Shown: positions 45,711 to 55,616, counted from the first letter of the stretch. The stretch is DNA of 64,000 nucleotides from Clostridium cylindrosporum DSM 605 (GCF_001047375.1 NZ_LFVU01000028.1:248001-312000); one strand, 5' to 3'. Translations and numbers: made by a program. The notes: a model not told the origin generated them from the letters alone.

Positions 45711-47072
45711 CTAAAACATTCTTTTTACATTTATAAACCTATAAAAAACAGAAATAATGACAGTGATAATAAGAGCTACATAAAAGCCAACTCTAAAATC
45801 CCTTACCCCTAAACTTATAACAGTTAGAATAATTATAACTACAATTGTTATAATTGCTCCAGTACGTCCTTTAATTAAAGGGGAGTTATGCATCTCATAC
45901 TCTTTCCTGTTCTTTAACCATATAATATAAGTTACTAAATTAATACTCCAATTAAGAAAAGTAAAATAAGATGATGAAGATACTAAATAATTAAAAAGCT
46001 TAGTTCCAATAGCAAATCCTAGTAATACAACTATGACTGCAATTGAACCTGTTGCTAGCCATGAATACTTATAAAATCCCTTTAAAGTAGATTTTCCTAT
46101 AAATCTTGGCGCTTCCCCTGCTCCTGCTAATGACACAAGAATCTGAACACATCCATAATAAGTTCCTATCATTACAGAGAATATAGCTACAACTATAACT
46201 CCATTTATTAATGTTGATGCCCATCCATAACCCATTTTATTCAAACTTTGAATAAATGGTGATATGTTAGTATTAAATGATTCAATTTCAATAGTTGAGA
46301 CAATAACTAGCATGGAAATAACATATAGTATTATAATTCCCAAGGTTACAATTATTGTTGCCCTAGGTATTTCTGTAGCTGGTTTTCTTACCTCAGATGT
46401 TGCCATAGCAATTGCACTTATACCATTATAGGTAAACACTACTATTAACATTGATTGAAGAAAACCTGATATATTATTAGCAAAAAAGCTGTGAAAGTTA
46501 CTAAATGGATTTTGCCTAACTAAAAAACCACTTTTTATGATTACAAAAACACCTAGAAAAATAAAAATAGCTATTATAGCAATTTTTATAACAGCCATTA
46601 TAGACTCTATATAGCCAAAATACTTGGTTCCAAGTCTATTTATTCCGATTACTATAATAAGTGCAACTATAGCAAATACTGAAGGCGCTATACTAGGCAT
46701 AAAATATTTTAAGAATACTCCTATGGCTATCGCTTCAGAGCCTAATGATAAAATACCTGATACAAATACAATCCACCCTAAGACAAATCCTGAAAATTTC
46801 CCTAAAAGCTCTTCTGTATATACCCTAAAAGAACCTTGCACAGGTCTGTTTATGCTTATACTTGTCATAGCTCCTAGTACTTGTGACATTATTAAACCAC
46901 CAAATAAAAAGGCAAGTATAACAGAAGGTCCTGCTTGCCTTATAGCCATACTTGAACCTAGAAAAAGACCTGCTCCGATTATTCCTCCAATTCCTATTCC
47001 AGCCAAGCTATAAGCATTTAGCCCACCTTTCTCATCTTCATTTATACTATTTATAGAATCTCTTTTATTCAA
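45711..47072 (-). CDS. APC-family amino acid permease
   Basis: 453 residues with 12 predicted membrane segments. The APC signature is at the start: GIGIGGIIGAGLFLGSS, the unwound TM1 with its glycine run. TM6 has FTYNGISAIAMATSEVRKPATEIPRA, a strong match to amino acid permeases such as GABA permease and cationic transporters. It starts at TTG (47072) after AAGGAGGG. It lies 77 bases upstream of cooS on the same strand with no terminator between, so read-through is possible. The substrate is unknown. Confidence 0.92.
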   Translation of the reverse strand: MNKRDSINSINEDEKGGLNAYSLAGIGIGGIIGAGLFLGSSMAIRQAGPSVILAFLFGGLIMSQVLGAMTSISINRPVQGSFRVYTEELLGKFSGFVLGWIVFVSGILSLGSEAIAIGVFLKYFMPSIAPSVFAIVALIIVIGINRLGTKYFGYIESIMAVIKIAIIAIFIFLGVFVIIKSGFLVRQNPFSNFHSFFANNISGFLQSMLIVVFTYNGISAIAMATSEVRKPATEIPRATIIVTLGIIILYVISMLVIVSTIEIESFNTNISPFIQSLNKMGYGWASTLINGVIVVAIFSVMIGTYYGCVQILVSLAGAGEAPRFIGKSTLKGFYKYSWLATGSIAVIVVLLGFAIGTKLFNYLVSSSSYFTFLNWSINLVTYIIWLKNRKEYEMHNSPLIKGRTGAIITIVVIIILTVISLGVRDFRVGFYVALIITVIISVFYRFINVKRMF

Positions 47073-47146
47073 ATATATCCCTCCTTATCCAAAGCCTAGA
47101 GTTATTATTCCACTTTTAAGATATATAAAACATATATTAGGTATAA

Positions 47147-47188
47147 ATATATAAAAAAGCATCTCAATTGAGATGCTTTTTTATATAT
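47147..47188. terminator. 42-bp perfect palindrome, terminator of the 104-residue gene
   Basis: ATATATAAAAAAGCATCTCAA and its exact complement meet without a spacer. In RNA this gives a 19-bp stem with an AATT loop and U-tracts on either strand. It lies 9 bases after the stop at 47197. Confidence 0.88.
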
Positions 47189-47196
47189 GTTATTAT

Positions 47197-47511
47197 TTAT
47201 CTTTTATTTTTCTTGAAAAATAGATACTTAAAGTAAAAGTCCATAGCTTTTAAATCTACATAGCTGTACTGCCTAAGTATTTCTAAAATAGAAAACAATA
47301 CTACATAAAGATCTTGATATATCAATTCATTAACATAGCTTCCTGATTGCATAGCAAAAACCTCTTTGCTATTGCTAAAGGTTAGAGCAAGTGTAGCAGC
47401 TCCTACTAATTGATTTTTAGTAATAAAGGATTCTTGTATTTTATAGTTAAAAATAAATTCATCTATCTTATCCTTTAATATTATTTTAGGAAGTTTTAAA
47501 TCTATAACCAT
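47197..47511 (-). CDS. Hypothetical protein, 104 residues
   Basis: I do not recognise a family. The sequence is MVIDLKLPKIILKDKIDEF followed by helical, rather hydrophobic segments (LVGAATLALTFSN, DLYVVLFSILEILRQYS) and a basic C-terminus FKYLFFKKNKR. There is no signal peptide, cysteine or clear membrane span. The start ATG has only a weak GGTGAT box. A strong terminator follows, supporting a real gene. It lies opposite the exonuclease gene, with their 5' ends 153 bases apart. Confidence 0.6.
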   Translation of the reverse strand: MVIDLKLPKIILKDKIDEFIFNYKIQESFITKNQLVGAATLALTFSNSKEVFAMQSGSYVNELIYQDLYVVLFSILEILRQYSYVDLKAMDFYFKYLFFKKNKR

Positions 47512-47664
47512 AATATCACCATTTTATTTATTTATATATCATATTAGTGATATCTTTATTTTATTCAAGTATAATTATATATTAGACACACTACACTATT
47601 AAAATAGAATAATATTAATAAATTAGTGAACAATAAATTCAATTACCATTAAAGGAGCTCTTAT

Positions 47665-48426
47665 ATGCATTATATTATTTTTGATTTAGAGTTTAATCAA
47701 GATTTTTCTTCTACACCACAAATAGCAGTACATGGTCAAAAGTATCCCTTTGAAATTATTCAAATTGGTGCAATAAAGTTAGATTCAAATTTAAGAACAG
47801 TTTCTACTTTTAATAGATATATAAAGCCAACTATTTATTCAAAAATAAGCCCCTTTATAACAGAATTAACTGGTATTACAACTAAGCAACTCCTAGTTGA
47901 AAAATCATTTCCTAATGTTTATAGAGATTTTATTGATTTTATTGATGATAAAGAGTCAATATTTTGTATTTGGGGGCCTTCAGATATAAAAGAAATATTC
48001 AGAAATGCAGATTATCATAAACTTGACAGAAACCTTTTGCCTAAAATGTTTATTAATATTCAATCCTATGTTTCAAAGCATTTAGGCTTTTCAAGTAAAA
48101 ACTTAATTGGGCTTCAAAATGCAGTAGATACCCTTAATATCCCTAAAGTATATGAGTTTCATAACGCATTTTACGATGCTTACTATACTTCGGAAATATT
48201 TAAAAAAATATATACTTCATCTATCGAGCCAAAGCAATACAATCCATCCTATGTAAGAATTAAACCTAGAAAACAAAAAGTAGATATAGATTATGATGGT
48301 CTTATGGGACAATTTAGTAAAATGTATGATAGGGAAATGACACAGGAAGAACAAGAGATAATTAAATTAGCTTATAAAATGGGTAGAACACATCAGTTTA
48401 TAAAAAAGTCTTCTAATGAAAATTAA
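47665..48426 (+). CDS. DEDDh-type 3'-5' exonuclease family protein (KapD-like)
   Basis: 253 residues. Exonuclease motifs: Exo I YIIFDLEFNQDF (Asp and Glu), Exo II around FITELTGITTKQL and WGPSDIKEI, and Exo III HNAFYDAYYTSEIF with the histidine and final Asp. The pattern resembles the B. subtilis KapD group and RNase T/ERI-1-like proteins. The C-terminal ~70 residues (IKPRKQKVDIDYDGLM onward) form a lysine-rich helical tail. The start has AAAGGAG 7 bases upstream. One of the few plus-strand genes, it stands alone. Confidence 0.88.
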   Translation: MHYIIFDLEFNQDFSSTPQIAVHGQKYPFEIIQIGAIKLDSNLRTVSTFNRYIKPTIYSKISPFITELTGITTKQLLVEKSFPNVYRDFIDFIDDKESIFCIWGPSDIKEIFRNADYHKLDRNLLPKMFINIQSYVSKHLGFSSKNLIGLQNAVDTLNIPKVYEFHNAFYDAYYTSEIFKKIYTSSIEPKQYNPSYVRIKPRKQKVDIDYDGLMGQFSKMYDREMTQEEQEIIKLAYKMGRTHQFIKKSSNEN

Positions 48427-48438
48427 TATAAATAAAAG

Positions 48439-48509
48439 TAACGAACTACAAATATGATTTCTTATAGAAAATATTCTATATACTAATCCTTAAAATTTGT
48501 AGTTCGTTA
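48439..48509. terminator. Convergent terminator between exonuclease and rhodanese genes
   Basis: 15-bp perfect stem TAACGAACTACAAAT/ATTTGTAGTTCGTTA enclosing a 41-base loop that itself contains TATAGAAAATATTCTATA. It lies 13 bases after the exonuclease stop and 16 before the rhodanese stop. Confidence 0.8.
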
Positions 48510-48524
48510 TATTTTATTAATAGA

Positions 48525-49595
48525 TTATTTTATTTCTGACTTGTTATCTGTCCATACCTCTGTAAGATTTATAACTTTGTCTCTTAAATTTTTATCAACT
48601 TTCCCTTTACTTGCTTCTGATGCTACATAAGACCACTCTATCCAAGAACCATCATAATTATATACATCCTTAGCCCCAAGGACATTTGTAAGTATCATAT
48701 AAGTAAATGCTGATCTTACACCTGACTGGCAAAATGCTATAACCTTTTTACCCTTAATCTTATCTCCATAGATTGCTTTTAGTTCATCCATAGACTTTAT
48801 TGTAGTATCTTCCTTATTAACAGCCTTTGACCAATCAATATTAATTGTTCCCCTGATTCTTCCTGTTCCAAAAGCTCCCTTAGATGAAGGTGTAGTTTTA
48901 CCATCAAATTCATCCTTTGATCTTGTGTCAATAACTACCCACTCATTTGGATTATTTAGAGCTTCAGTTACTTTGTTAATATTTGCATCAAAATTATCTA
49001 TATTGTAACTAGGTGCTTTATACTCTGTCTTCTTAGATTCATCAGCAAGTTTCCTTCCTTTACCTGTTGGGTATCCTGCTCCAACCCAAGCATTTAATCC
49101 ACCATCTAAAAATCTTACATCACTATGACCTAATGTTTTAATTTGCCAGTATAGTCTTGCAGCATCATGGTGTTTATCTGCTGAATATATAACAATTTTT
49201 GATTTTTCAGTAGCACCTGCTTTAGATAATAGATTTTCAATTTCTTCCTTTGACTTTCTATAACCAGATACTTCAGGTGATATAGCTTCCTTTGAACCCT
49301 TACCTGTGTAATCTGATCTCCAAACAGTAAAAGTTCCTTCTATAGGACTAGCTGAAATATTTCCAGGTATTAATGACTTCTTAGGGTCTAGTACTCCTAT
49401 AAGTATAAGTTCCTTATCACCTTTATCCTTTATAGATTTTAATTGTTTAGGTGTAATAAATGCATCTGCCTTTGAAGACTGAGCAATTTTTTCACCTTGT
49501 TTACTATCAACTACTGCTACTTTTTTAGAACAACCAGATAATATTACCGAAAAAATTAAAATAAAACCTAATAAAACTAATGATACCTTTTTCAT
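48525..49595 (-). CDS. Rhodanese-type sulfurtransferase lipoprotein
   Basis: 356 residues from the ATG at 49595 (8 bases after AAAGGGG). A lipoprotein signal with lipobox LSGC predicts a diacylglyceryl-anchored protein outside the membrane. Two rhodanese domains follow. The first (about 45-185) has no active-site cysteine (YSADKHHDAARLYW) and the second (about 205-345) has the loop FCQSGVRSAFTYM with the catalytic Cys. This inactive/active tandem is the usual thiosulfate sulfurtransferase layout. It would transfer sulfane sulfur to cyanide or thiols at the cell surface. Monocistronic. Confidence 0.92.
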   Translation of the reverse strand: MKKVSLVLLGFILIFSVILSGCSKKVAVVDSKQGEKIAQSSKADAFITPKQLKSIKDKGDKELILIGVLDPKKSLIPGNISASPIEGTFTVWRSDYTGKGSKEAISPEVSGYRKSKEEIENLLSKAGATEKSKIVIYSADKHHDAARLYWQIKTLGHSDVRFLDGGLNAWVGAGYPTGKGRKLADESKKTEYKAPSYNIDNFDANINKVTEALNNPNEWVVIDTRSKDEFDGKTTPSSKGAFGTGRIRGTINIDWSKAVNKEDTTIKSMDELKAIYGDKIKGKKVIAFCQSGVRSAFTYMILTNVLGAKDVYNYDGSWIEWSYVASEASKGKVDKNLRDKVINLTEVWTDNKSEIK

Positions 49596-49745
49596 TTTTT
49601 CCATCCCCTTTCATACCCTACTATTCTTATGGTATTTATAGTATATGATTTGTAAAAAAATTTCAACTAAAAATTTACAATAATAACTATTAATTATTAC
49701 AATTAACACTAACTAATAGTTATTTATACCCCCAAAAATAAAAAA

Positions 49746-49775
49746 CAGCTAAGATTAGTCTCCTAATCTTAGCTG
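49746..49775 (-). terminator. Terminator of ywbE
   Basis: Perfect 13-bp stem CAGCTAAGATTAG/CTAATCTTAGCTG with a 4-base loop, followed by TTTTTTATTTTTG on the minus strand. Confidence 0.9.
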
Positions 49776-49821
49776 GCTTTTTCTCAATTATTTTAAGCTC
49801 TTCTAATAACCCTAATACTAT

Positions 49822-50016
49822 TTAATCTAATATCTCCTGAACTCTTCCAACAATTCCACCCTCTAACATAACTTTAATCCCTCGAGGATGGTTGGGAGAC
49901 TTAGTTAGTAGCTTTGCTACAATTCCTTCTGTTAACTTACCTGTTCTCTGATCCTGTTTCTGTACAACCTTTACTCTTTTTCCTATTTTAACATCTTCTC
50001 TTACAGTTCCGCCCAT
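49822..50016 (-). CDS. ywbE: YwbE family protein (DUF2196)
   Basis: 64 residues: GKRVKVVQKQDQRTGKLTEG, then SPNHPRGIKVMLEGGIVGRV. This matches the short YwbE family found across Bacilli, Clostridia and Proteobacteria, a small beta-barrel-like protein of unknown function. Length is exactly that of the family. The ATG has an AAGGAG box, and a strong terminator follows. It stands alone; the 231-base gap upstream, before the selO stop, holds only an AT-rich stretch with three TAATACT repeats (about 50212-50235). Confidence 0.9.
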   Translation of the reverse strand: MGGTVREDVKIGKRVKVVQKQDQRTGKLTEGIVAKLLTKSPNHPRGIKVMLEGGIVGRVQEILD

Positions 50017-50247
50017 AATATCTCCTTAACTTTGTCTTTATATAAGACAAACATTTTAACATGTGCTTAATTTAAAATATATACAACTCATATATTGAAT
50101 AAAATTTCTTATAATGCTTCCTATACTCTAGTACTTTACCATATGTCATCTGTATTTGTATAGGACTCCCATGAAAAATGATATTGATAATATTTAGGGG
50201 CTAACTTTTAGCTAATACTTAATACTTAATACTTAACTTACTTTAAA

Positions 50248-51732
50248 TTAAGTACCACAATAGGTTCTGTATCTACAACTTGATGCCTCAGGTATCCTTG
50301 TATATTCATCTTGCTTCTCAGAATATGCAAAAGGATTTGCAAGAACATCAAGAAGACGCTTCATTACACTATAATCTCCATCTTTAACTGCTGCTTCTAG
50401 TGCTTCTTCCACTCTATGATTACGTGGGATTACTGAAGGGTTTGAGTTTCTCATAAGCTGATATGCTAAATCTCTTGGTTCTTCCTGCTTATCAAGTCTA
50501 TTCTGCCACTTTTCATACCATTTAGTAAATTCTTCAGTACCAAATAGAACTGTATCCTCTGGTCTTTCAATAGTTAATGAACGGAAAGTATTAGTATAAT
50601 CTGCATGATGCTTATGCATTATATCTAGTAGCTCTTGAATAAGAGTTTCATCCTCTTCCTCTTTATGGAACAATCCAAGCTTTGCAAGCATTCCTCTAAG
50701 CCAATTAGATTTATATAAATCATTGAAGTTTGAGATAGCTTCTTCTGCTAATTTTACAGCCTGGTCCTGATTATTGTGAAGAAGTGGAGTTAAAGCACTA
50801 GCAAGTCTTGCTAGATTCCATGCTGCAATATATGGCTGATTACCATAGGCATATCTTCCATGAGTATCAATAGAACTAAATACAGTTTCTGGATCATAGG
50901 TATCCATAAAAGCACAAGGACCATAATCGATGGTTTCTCCGCTTATAGTCATATTGTCAGTATTCATAACCCCATGAACAAATCCTACTAATTGCCACTT
51001 AGCAATAAGGTCAGCTTGATTTTTGATTACTTCTTGAAGTAGATGTAGGTATGGGTTTCCATCACTTTCAACGTCAGGAAAATGTCTTTCCAATGAATAT
51101 TCAGCAAGTTCTCTTAAATCTTCAAAACTTCCCCACTGTGCAGCATATTCAAATGTACCTACACGTATATGACTAATAGCTACACGAGTCATGACTGCAC
51201 CTGGTTGCCTAGTATCACGTACTATATCCTCTCCGGTTTTAACAACTGCTAAAGTACGAGTAGTAGGAATACGAAGAGCATTCATAGCTTCACTTATAAT
51301 ATATTCACGTAGCATAGGACCAAGTGCTGCTCTACCATCTCCTCCACGTGAATATGGAGTTCTACCTGAACCCTTTAGCTGGATATCATATCTTCCACCT
51401 TGAGGCTTTATTTGTTCCCCAAGAAGTACTGCTCTACCATCTCCGAGCATTGTAAAGTATCCAAACTGATGACCTGCATAGGCTTGAGATATAGGTATAG
51501 ACCCCTCTGGAAGCTTGTTACCAGCAAGTATCTCTATACCTTCTTCACTTTTTAATTCATCAACCTCTAGTCCCAATGATTCTGCTAGGGATTCATTAAG
51601 AATTACTAGTTCAGGTAAAGCCACAGGAGTTGGCTTTTGACTTTGATAAAATGCTTCTGGTAAAGTAGTATAACTATTATCTAAATTCCATCTTGGTTCT
51701 ATTATCACATTACTATCTATAATTGTTTCCAT
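50248..51732 (-). CDS. selO: Protein adenylyltransferase SelO (YdiU/UPF0061)
   Basis: 494 residues from the ATG at 51732 (AAGGAAG box, matching the family N-terminus [15 protein letters not shown]). The pseudokinase-fold motifs are present: [61 protein letters not shown] and the C-terminal [11 protein letters not shown]. Characterised SelO proteins transfer AMP from ATP to Ser/Thr/Tyr of target proteins, linked to redox stress. The C-terminal cysteine replaces the selenocysteine of eukaryotic forms. Monocistronic. Confidence 0.95.
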   Translation of the reverse strand: METIIDSNVIIEPRWNLDNSYTTLPEAFYQSQKPTPVALPELVILNESLAESLGLEVDELKSEEGIEILAGNKLPEGSIPISQAYAGHQFGYFTMLGDGRAVLLGEQIKPQGGRYDIQLKGSGRTPYSRGGDGRAALGPMLREYIISEAMNALRIPTTRTLAVVKTGEDIVRDTRQPGAVMTRVAISHIRVGTFEYAAQWGSFEDLRELAEYSLERHFPDVESDGNPYLHLLQEVIKNQADLIAKWQLVGFVHGVMNTDNMTISGETIDYGPCAFMDTYDPETVFSSIDTHGRYAYGNQPYIAAWNLARLASALTPLLHNNQDQAVKLAEEAISNFNDLYKSNWLRGMLAKLGLFHKEEEDETLIQELLDIMHKHHADYTNTFRSLTIERPEDTVLFGTEEFTKWYEKWQNRLDKQEEPRDLAYQLMRNSNPSVIPRNHRVEEALEAAVKDGDYSVMKRLLDVLANPFAYSEKQDEYTRIPEASSCRYRTYCGT

Positions 51733-51911
51733 ATTATCTTCCTTTCTTATTAATTTTATATTCAATCTCTTTTACATGAAAAACTTATCTGTTCTATATT
51801 ATTTATTGTTATTTTGTATATAAATATAATTATAGCCTTATTAGTATCTGCCACTGAAAATTTTATATACCCTATCATATTAAAGAAGAACTTTATAGCA
51901 AACTTACCACA

Positions 51912-51940
51912 TTTACAAAATTGTATATTAATGGTATAAT
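51912..51940 (+). promoter_or_regulatory. Sigma-A promoter of the AEC permease leader
   Basis: TTTACA (51912-51917) and TATAAT (51935-51940) with exactly 17 bases between. A start near 51947 would give a leader of about 120 bases before the permease start. Confidence 0.87.
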
Positions 51941-51946
51941 TGAATT

Positions 51947-52026
51947 AACTATCACTGGGGGAATAATAAATTAATTATTTATTATAGTAAGGAGTGTAGC
52001 TAATTATTAGCAACACTCCTTTTTTG
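51947..52026 (+). ncRNA. Putative leader RNA ending in a strong terminator
   Basis: After the promoter the transcript would read ATCACTGGGGGA, then a 9-bp hairpin ATAATAAAT-taatt-ATTTATTAT (about 51962-51985). A second hairpin AAGGAGTGT-a-GCTAAT...ATTAGC-a-ACACTCCTT (51989-52021) follows, running into TTTTTTT. The permease ATG lies 41 bases later. This is the layout of a transcription attenuator or a ~75-base stand-alone RNA. I do not recognise any riboswitch class. Confidence 0.6.
51989..52026 (+). terminator. Terminator in the permease leader
   Basis: About 15 base pairs with one opposed A pair, a small loop within GCTAATTATTAGC, and a seven-T tail. There is no plus-strand gene upstream that it could end, so it must act on the leader transcript itself. 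Confidence 0.85.
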
Positions 52027-52066
52027 TATCTACAATTAAATATATAATTTATAAGGAGGAATATTT

Positions 52067-52984
52067 ATGGAATACATGAACATTATCAATCAAATAATAA
52101 TCTTATTCTTAATTATAATTGTAGGATTTATAGCTGGGAAAAATAAAATAATATCACAGGAAGCTAATGTTACACTATCAAAAATCCTACTAAATATCAC
52201 ACTTCCTTTTCTAATTATATCTGCATTTAATTTTGACTTTTCAAAGAATATGCTAAAAACAGCGGTTACTATACTCATAATATCAATTTTTGTTCATGGA
52301 ACTCTCTCAATTGTTAGTTTAATTTTATATAAAAAGCAAGAAGAAGGTGTAAGAAAGGTTTTAAGGTTTATTACTATATTCTCTAACTGCGGATTTATAG
52401 GATATCCTGTGGCAGGAAGTATATATGGAAGTGAAGGAATATTCTATGCAGCTATTTACAATGTAGGATTTAATATATTTGTATGGACGATAGGAATCTT
52501 AATATTTCAATCTGGAAATGTAAAAGGTAAAGGTCTTTTAAGAAAAGTTTTTATCAATCCAGGTATTATATCGGTGAGTATAGGCATGACTTTATTTGTA
52601 TTTTCTATTAAATTACCATATGTTATTTCAGAAACAATAAAATTAATAGGAAATATAACAATTCCTCTTTCTATGATAATTGTTGGCGTTAGCCTATGTG
52701 GTACAAGCCTCAAGTCTGCATTTAAAGAAGGTGTTTATTACTATGCATCCTTTTTTAGATTAGTTTTAGTACCACTTGTAGTTTATTTTATTTTAACTTT
52801 ATTTAAATTTAAAGGAATATATCTTGGAATTCCTCTTATAGTATCCGCTATGCCCGCTGCGGCAAATACAGTTACTTTTGCACAAATATATAATGGAGAT
52901 GTAAGTTGTGCTACTAAAATAACAATAGTGAGTACAATATTTTCGGCTATTACACTACCATTAATGGTTCTACTATTAAAATAA
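52067..52984 (+). CDS. AEC-family (auxin efflux carrier-like) permease
   Basis: 305 residues with about ten membrane helices in two inverted halves. Family-typical segments: IIVGFIAGKNKIISQEANVTLSKILLNITLPFLII, visible only in part as LSKILLNITLPFL, FSNCGFIGYPVAGSIYG in the first half, and the repeated VSAMPAAANTVTFAQIY in the second. Bacterial AEC members move organic acids such as malate, or serve as uncharacterised exporters. The start has AAGGAGG 8 bases upstream. Expression may depend on read-through of the leader terminator just upstream. The substrate is unknown. Confidence 0.9.
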   Translation: MEYMNIINQIIILFLIIIVGFIAGKNKIISQEANVTLSKILLNITLPFLIISAFNFDFSKNMLKTAVTILIISIFVHGTLSIVSLILYKKQEEGVRKVLRFITIFSNCGFIGYPVAGSIYGSEGIFYAAIYNVGFNIFVWTIGILIFQSGNVKGKGLLRKVFINPGIISVSIGMTLFVFSIKLPYVISETIKLIGNITIPLSMIIVGVSLCGTSLKSAFKEGVYYYASFFRLVLVPLVVYFILTLFKFKGIYLGIPLIVSAMPAAANTVTFAQIYNGDVSCATKITIVSTIFSAITLPLMVLLLK

Positions 52985-53057
52985 CGTCTTATACTCTAAT
53001 TCTCAGCTTATTTAACATAGATTTAGATTTGACCAAACTAAAACTTCTATAATATAA

Positions 53058-53093
53058 AAGAGCTATCTAAAGAAATTTCTTTAGATAGCTCTT
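53058..53093. terminator. Convergent terminator between AEC permease and chemoreceptor
   Basis: A 36-bp perfect palindrome, AAGAGCTATCTAAAGAAA joined to its complement, gives a long stem with a tiny loop. It lies 73 bases after the permease stop and 45 before the receptor stop. Confidence 0.88.
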
Positions 53094-53138
53094 AATTTAT
53101 AATTCCAATATATTTAGCTGTACTTTAATAAAAAATTA

Positions 53139-55187
53139 CTATATTTTAAACTGTTCTATTACTCCATTTAAATCATTCGATAAGGTTTTTAGATTCTTTA
53201 TAGAATCAGAAATTACATGTATGGCAGAGTTTTGTTCCTCAGATGTAGCTGAGACCTCCTCTGATGATACTGCTGTTTGCTGTGCGGCAATAGTAATCTT
53301 CGTTACTACACCGGCTATTTGCTGCTTAGCACCAGTCATTTTTTCAACAACTAGGTTTATTCTTTGAACCTCATTATTAATATTATTTATAGTATTTGCA
53401 ATGTTGTTAAAAATCTCTTTAGTATCTTCAACTGCCTTTACATTATTCTCAACTAACTTGTTTGACTTATTAATTGCCTCTACAGACTCCTTAATTTCTT
53501 TCTGAATCTCACTAATAATGTCTGATATTTCATCTGTAGAATTCTTAGATTGATCTGCAAGCTTTCCAACCTCATCTGCTACAACTGCAAATCCTCTACC
53601 AGCATCTCCTGCTCTTGCTGCCTCAATAGATGCATTTAATGCAAGAAGGCTTGTTTGATTAGAAATACCTTTTATAGTGTCAATTATGTTTCCGATATAA
53701 TCTGACTTTTTACTTAACACTGATACTACACTTGCTACATACATAGTAGACTTATTGCTTTCCTCAGTAGCTTTATCTAAAAGGTCTACAACATTTAAGC
53801 CCTTTATGCTAAAATTCTTTGCATTATTAGTTTCATCTTCCATAACGCTTGAATATCCTAAAACTTGCTCAATTTCATTTGTAAATTCAATAATTTCTTG
53901 AGAAACATCATTTGATTGTAATGACTGTTCTGATGCATCCATTGCCACCTGATTTATTAAAGTAACCATTTCATCTGATGTTACACTCATTTGTTCTGTG
54001 ATTTCTGAAATTTCATCTGAGGATTCTAGAACACTAATTACTGCATTTTTAGATTTTAATAATAATTCCTTAACATTTTCAACCATTTTATTAAAGCTGC
54101 TTGAAAGCTCAGCAATCTCATCTTTTCCATTTATATCAGCTATAACAGTAAAATCTCCATTTTCAATCCTTGACATTAATTCCTTTAAATTAGAAATTGG
54201 ACCTGAAATACGTTTAGCTATAATTAAAGCTATAATAATAGCTATTGCCAATATAATAGTACCTAGAAGTATGCTAGTTATATTCATTTTAGTTACCTTA
54301 CTAGCTAGTTCTGACTTTTCAATTATAGTAAAAAATCTCCACCCTAGCTTCTCAGATGAATATACTTGAGCAATATAAGTTTCCTCTTCATCTTGAAATT
54401 CAAAAACTCCATCTTTTGCATTAGCAAATTCCTTTATATTTAAATCCTTTAGATTTTTAAAATTATTTTTCGGATTACGAGGATCTGAAAGTATTGTTCC
54501 ATCAGCTTCAGTTAATATTATGTACCCTGTTTCTCCTACTTTTATATTTTTTACAATGTCCGTAAGTCCCTTTAAGCTAACATCCATAGCTTGAACACCA
54601 ACTACTTGATTTAAATCATTTGATATAGTTGAAGCTATACTTATACTTGGAGTTCCACCTCCAGTTACACTAAGATATGCATTAGTTTTTATAACACTTC
54701 CTTGATTCTCCATGGCTTTTTTATACCATTGTCTAGCTCTAGGATCATAGTGCTCATTTACAGTTCCTGGAGCGTATTGAATATAGCCACCATCCTTTGT
54801 TCCCATATATATATCAGATATACTAGGGTGTGATTCTGCAAAATTTGTATAAACATTATAAATTACTGGCTCTATCCCCTTATTAAGAGCCGGTGTCATC
54901 TTTATTTTACCACCCTCCCCTGTTTTATCTGCATAAGATGTTATAGTAGAGTCGGATTTTTTCACATAAGGATTAGTAGAGAGTAACTTACAATTCTCCT
55001 CTACCCCTGTAAAAAACATATTGATTGTATTATCAACCTGAATAACTTCTTCCTTAGTATAGGTTACGAAGTCATCCTTGATTCTTTTTTGAGTTGTAAA
55101 ACTAACAAATGCAGTTAAAACTGAAATTGCTAAAAATATCGTAGTAAAAAATGCTACGATCAATTTACTTTTAATTGTTTTAAACAT
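53139..55187 (-). CDS. Methyl-accepting chemotaxis protein with dCache amino-acid-type sensor
   Basis: 682 residues. TM1 is about 9-30 and TM2 about 302-324 ([20 protein letters not shown]). Between them lies a double-Cache sensor. Its membrane-distal module shows Tyr147-Arg152-Trp154-Tyr155 (YDPRARQWY), Tyr171 (AYLSV) and Asp202 (AMDVSL), matching the spacing of the amino-acid-binding dCache motif known from many receptors. HAMP and a signalling domain follow, with tip [20 protein letters not shown] and end EQFKI. A likely amino acid chemoreceptor. The ATG has AAAGGATG upstream. Monocistronic. Confidence 0.92.
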   Translation of the reverse strand: MFKTIKSKLIVAFFTTIFLAISVLTAFVSFTTQKRIKDDFVTYTKEEVIQVDNTINMFFTGVEENCKLLSTNPYVKKSDSTITSYADKTGEGGKIKMTPALNKGIEPVIYNVYTNFAESHPSISDIYMGTKDGGYIQYAPGTVNEHYDPRARQWYKKAMENQGSVIKTNAYLSVTGGGTPSISIASTISNDLNQVVGVQAMDVSLKGLTDIVKNIKVGETGYIILTEADGTILSDPRNPKNNFKNLKDLNIKEFANAKDGVFEFQDEEETYIAQVYSSEKLGWRFFTIIEKSELASKVTKMNITSILLGTIILAIAIIIALIIAKRISGPISNLKELMSRIENGDFTVIADINGKDEIAELSSSFNKMVENVKELLLKSKNAVISVLESSDEISEITEQMSVTSDEMVTLINQVAMDASEQSLQSNDVSQEIIEFTNEIEQVLGYSSVMEDETNNAKNFSIKGLNVVDLLDKATEESNKSTMYVASVVSVLSKKSDYIGNIIDTIKGISNQTSLLALNASIEAARAGDAGRGFAVVADEVGKLADQSKNSTDEISDIISEIQKEIKESVEAINKSNKLVENNVKAVEDTKEIFNNIANTINNINNEVQRINLVVEKMTGAKQQIAGVVTKITIAAQQTAVSSEEVSATSEEQNSAIHVISDSIKNLKTLSNDLNGVIEQFKI

Positions 55188-55496
55188 GAAAACATCCTTT
55201 CACAATAAATATTAATTTGAATACTTAGATTTAGTTAATTCATTGTTTCGACTACCTACCTCCTATATCTTTACATATCACTACATAATACTACAAAAAT
55301 ATCAATATATTCTATATCGGTTAAAATGACAATTTTTTTATACCAACGTTTTCTTTACATCTAGTAATTATCACGAAAGAACTAGTCATTATTGGGGCTA
55401 TTCTTAGTCGTTGTATTTATGAGTATATAAGTAATTGCTAAGCAGATTTTAGTGGTAACGGTAATAAGACTTTAAACGTAGATTTTCAGATAGATA
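55188..55496. other. Non-coding stretch downstream of the transposase remnant
   Basis: This contains the 5' flank of the chemoreceptor gene and AT-rich sequence. On the minus strand it continues the decayed transposase region (55497-55580), but no translated match could be read. No clear promoter or hairpin was found. Confidence 0.5.
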
Positions 55497-55580
55497 TTAT
55501 GGAAAAGAGAATAAAAGAATTAGAGACGAATTTTTTGATAAAATTTCCTGTTCTTCTTCTGAAAATAACTTATCACTCAT
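55497..55580 (-). pseudogene. Remnant of an IS3-type helix-turn-helix transposase start
   Basis: Starting at ATG 55580, the minus strand reads MSDKLFSEEEQEILSKN before diverging and stopping after 27 codons. That opening resembles the N-terminus of the IS3-family HTH/OrfA proteins common in clostridia, which continue into a PYVKSVSPKGITYT-like segment absent here. No inverted repeats or second reading frame were found. Recognition rests on 17 residues. Confidence 0.5.
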
Positions 55581-55616
55581 AATAAAATCCCCAATCTTAC
55601 TTTCTTTAATTACAAA

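Noticed and set aside
43720-47072. Wood-Ljungdahl acetyl-CoA synthase cluster around the cooS-like gene
   Set aside because: Neighbours are an amino acid permease and a flavin oxidoreductase; no acsB, acsC/D, acsE, cooC or cooF genes occur in the window.
50212-50235. Tandem TAATACT repeat as a CRISPR or regulatory array
   Set aside because: Only three 7-base units in AT-rich DNA without spacers; most likely a chance or slippage repeat.
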